This document shows, piece by piece, positions 12,220-12,738 of a DNA stretch of 12,738 bases (within the stretch, counting starts at the first letter, position 1; every line of letters begins with the position of its first letter). A program made the translations under genes and the position numbers. The notes under the pieces were generated by a model that ran no database searches, was not told where the DNA came from, and saw only the letters and a program-made list of their open reading frames with translations. Source of the stretch: an uncultured Erysipelotrichaceae bacterium (lineage in GTDB: Bacteria > Bacillota_I > Bacilli_A > Erysipelotrichales > Erysipelotrichaceae); contig CADBMY010000087.1 in the NCBI GenBank assembly GCA_902795905.1, positions 1-12,738 of the forward strand. Reading direction: 5' to 3'.

Positions 12220-12738
12220 CAGTAGCAGGTACCGCAGGGCTCCATTTCCAGTGCTTCAACATCAAACATCGTCGTAGTAATATAGTTCTCACCGGCGTGT
12301 CTGGCTGTCTTATGATACTTCTCCCCTGTCGGCGTTACGTAGACGACCTGACCGTCTTTCTTATCCAGTTTATAGACATCAAACTGGTAGTACGGAGCAT
12401 CCTCATCATACTCAAAGTAATCATACATGGAGACAAGATACATCTCTGTCATGCCTTCCTGCAAAGCCTGTACTCTGTACGTGATCACGGGAGAAGAACC
12501 GGAAGTACAGATATCCGTACTGATCACTTTAAACTCCTCTTCATCATACAGAAGTAAGAGATCCTTCTCTTCAGCCTTCTTATTATTGGTCTGGACAATG
12601 ATCTCAAACATCTCTCCGTTACCCTGGATGATGGTCTCTGTAATACAGTGGGCATAGTCAGTCTTTGTACTGACACTCATCTTCTCCAGATTATGATACG
12701 GATTGGCATTGGAGGCAGTATATCCTGTAAAGGGAATA
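12219..12738 (-). CDS. C-terminal part of an uncharacterised protein with a degenerate zinc-type tail, 5' end off the window
   Basis: The frame is open to the right edge: the 19 codons before the first internal Met (ATG at 12680) read IPFTGYTASNANPYHNLEK with no stop, so the true start lies beyond 12738. At least 172 residues are visible. The body is beta-rich and acidic (EFKVISTDICTSGSSPVITY, then MYLVSMYDYFEYDED), suggesting a beta-sandwich or surface-type domain. The C-terminus, VYVTPTGEKYH then PCGTCY, resembles the short metal-binding tail seen on several Firmicutes secreted or nuclease-related proteins (V-x-TxTG-KYH-x2-x-C...PC-x2-C). Here the first cysteine of that motif is Ala (HKTARHAG), so zinc binding may be lost or altered. 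Function unknown. The TGA overlaps the next gene's ATG. Confidence 0.75.
   Translation of the reverse strand, partial: IPFTGYTASNANPYHNLEKMSVSTKTDYAHCITETIIQGNGEMFEIIVQTNNKKAEEKDLLLLYDEEEFKVISTDICTSGSSPVITYRVQALQEGMTEMYLVSMYDYFEYDEDAPYYQFDVYKLDKKDGQVVYVTPTGEKYHKTARHAGENYITTTMFDVEALEMEPCGTCY

Noticed and set aside
1..12738. Mobile element, prophage or CRISPR content
   Set aside because: No transposase, integrase, phage gene, terminal repeats, target duplications or spaced direct repeats were seen; codon use and base composition look even by eye.

Overview
The window comes from a Bacillota (Firmicutes)-type chromosome of moderate GC content, about half by eye. The signs are strong AGGAGG-type ribosome binding sites, tight ATGA-coupled operons, a CBS-domain family II pyrophosphatase, an AEC permease and a sigma-54 system using a PrpR-type activator. 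The product sequences recall Erysipelotrichia-like gut anaerobes, but nothing here fixes the taxonomy. No tRNA, rRNA, insertion sequence, prophage or CRISPR array was found, and no gap between genes exceeds about 175 bases.

Region 1 (1-5743) looks like a compact sigma-54 unit. A D-2-hydroxyacid dehydrogenase and an AEC-family permease (cut by the left edge) form a two-gene operon on the minus strand. A well-formed -24/-12 promoter (GG-N10-GC, AGGCACG-N4-TTGCA) lies in front of it at 1874-1889. Divergently, 1957-3855 encodes an enhancer-binding protein with PrpR_N, PAS, AAA+ (with GAFTGA) and Fis-type HTH domains. Tail to tail with it, across a bidirectional terminator, sits rpoN (sigma-54), preceded by tag (3-methyladenine DNA glycosylase) with an ATGA overlap. 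Sigma factor, activator, promoter and likely target operon thus lie within 5 kb. The simplest reading is that a small organic acid or acyl-derived ligand sensed by the PrpR_N domain switches on 2-hydroxyacid/2-oxoacid interconversion and transport.

Region 2 (5744-8206) is housekeeping: a MutT-type Nudix hydrolase, then a 549-residue CBS-DRTGG-CBS manganese pyrophosphatase with its own extended -10 promoter, then an 82-residue protein of unknown function and a UUCG-tetraloop terminator. Between that terminator and tag lies a perfect 13-bp inverted repeat with no assigned role.

Region 3 (8328-11891) holds an LDH2/MDH2-family NAD(P)H dehydrogenase with two altered signature motifs. Convergent to it is a coupled two-gene operon: a ferredoxin-domain protein and a Cys/His-motif protein, neither of which I can name. 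Divergent from that operon is a LysR-type regulator, with several inverted repeats between them. This is a candidate undescribed redox module.

Region 4 (11872-12738) is a two-gene minus-strand unit that converges on, and slightly overlaps, the LysR gene. It contains a 115-residue unknown protein and the C-terminal part of a larger protein ending in a degenerate zinc-type motif (KYH...PCGTC).
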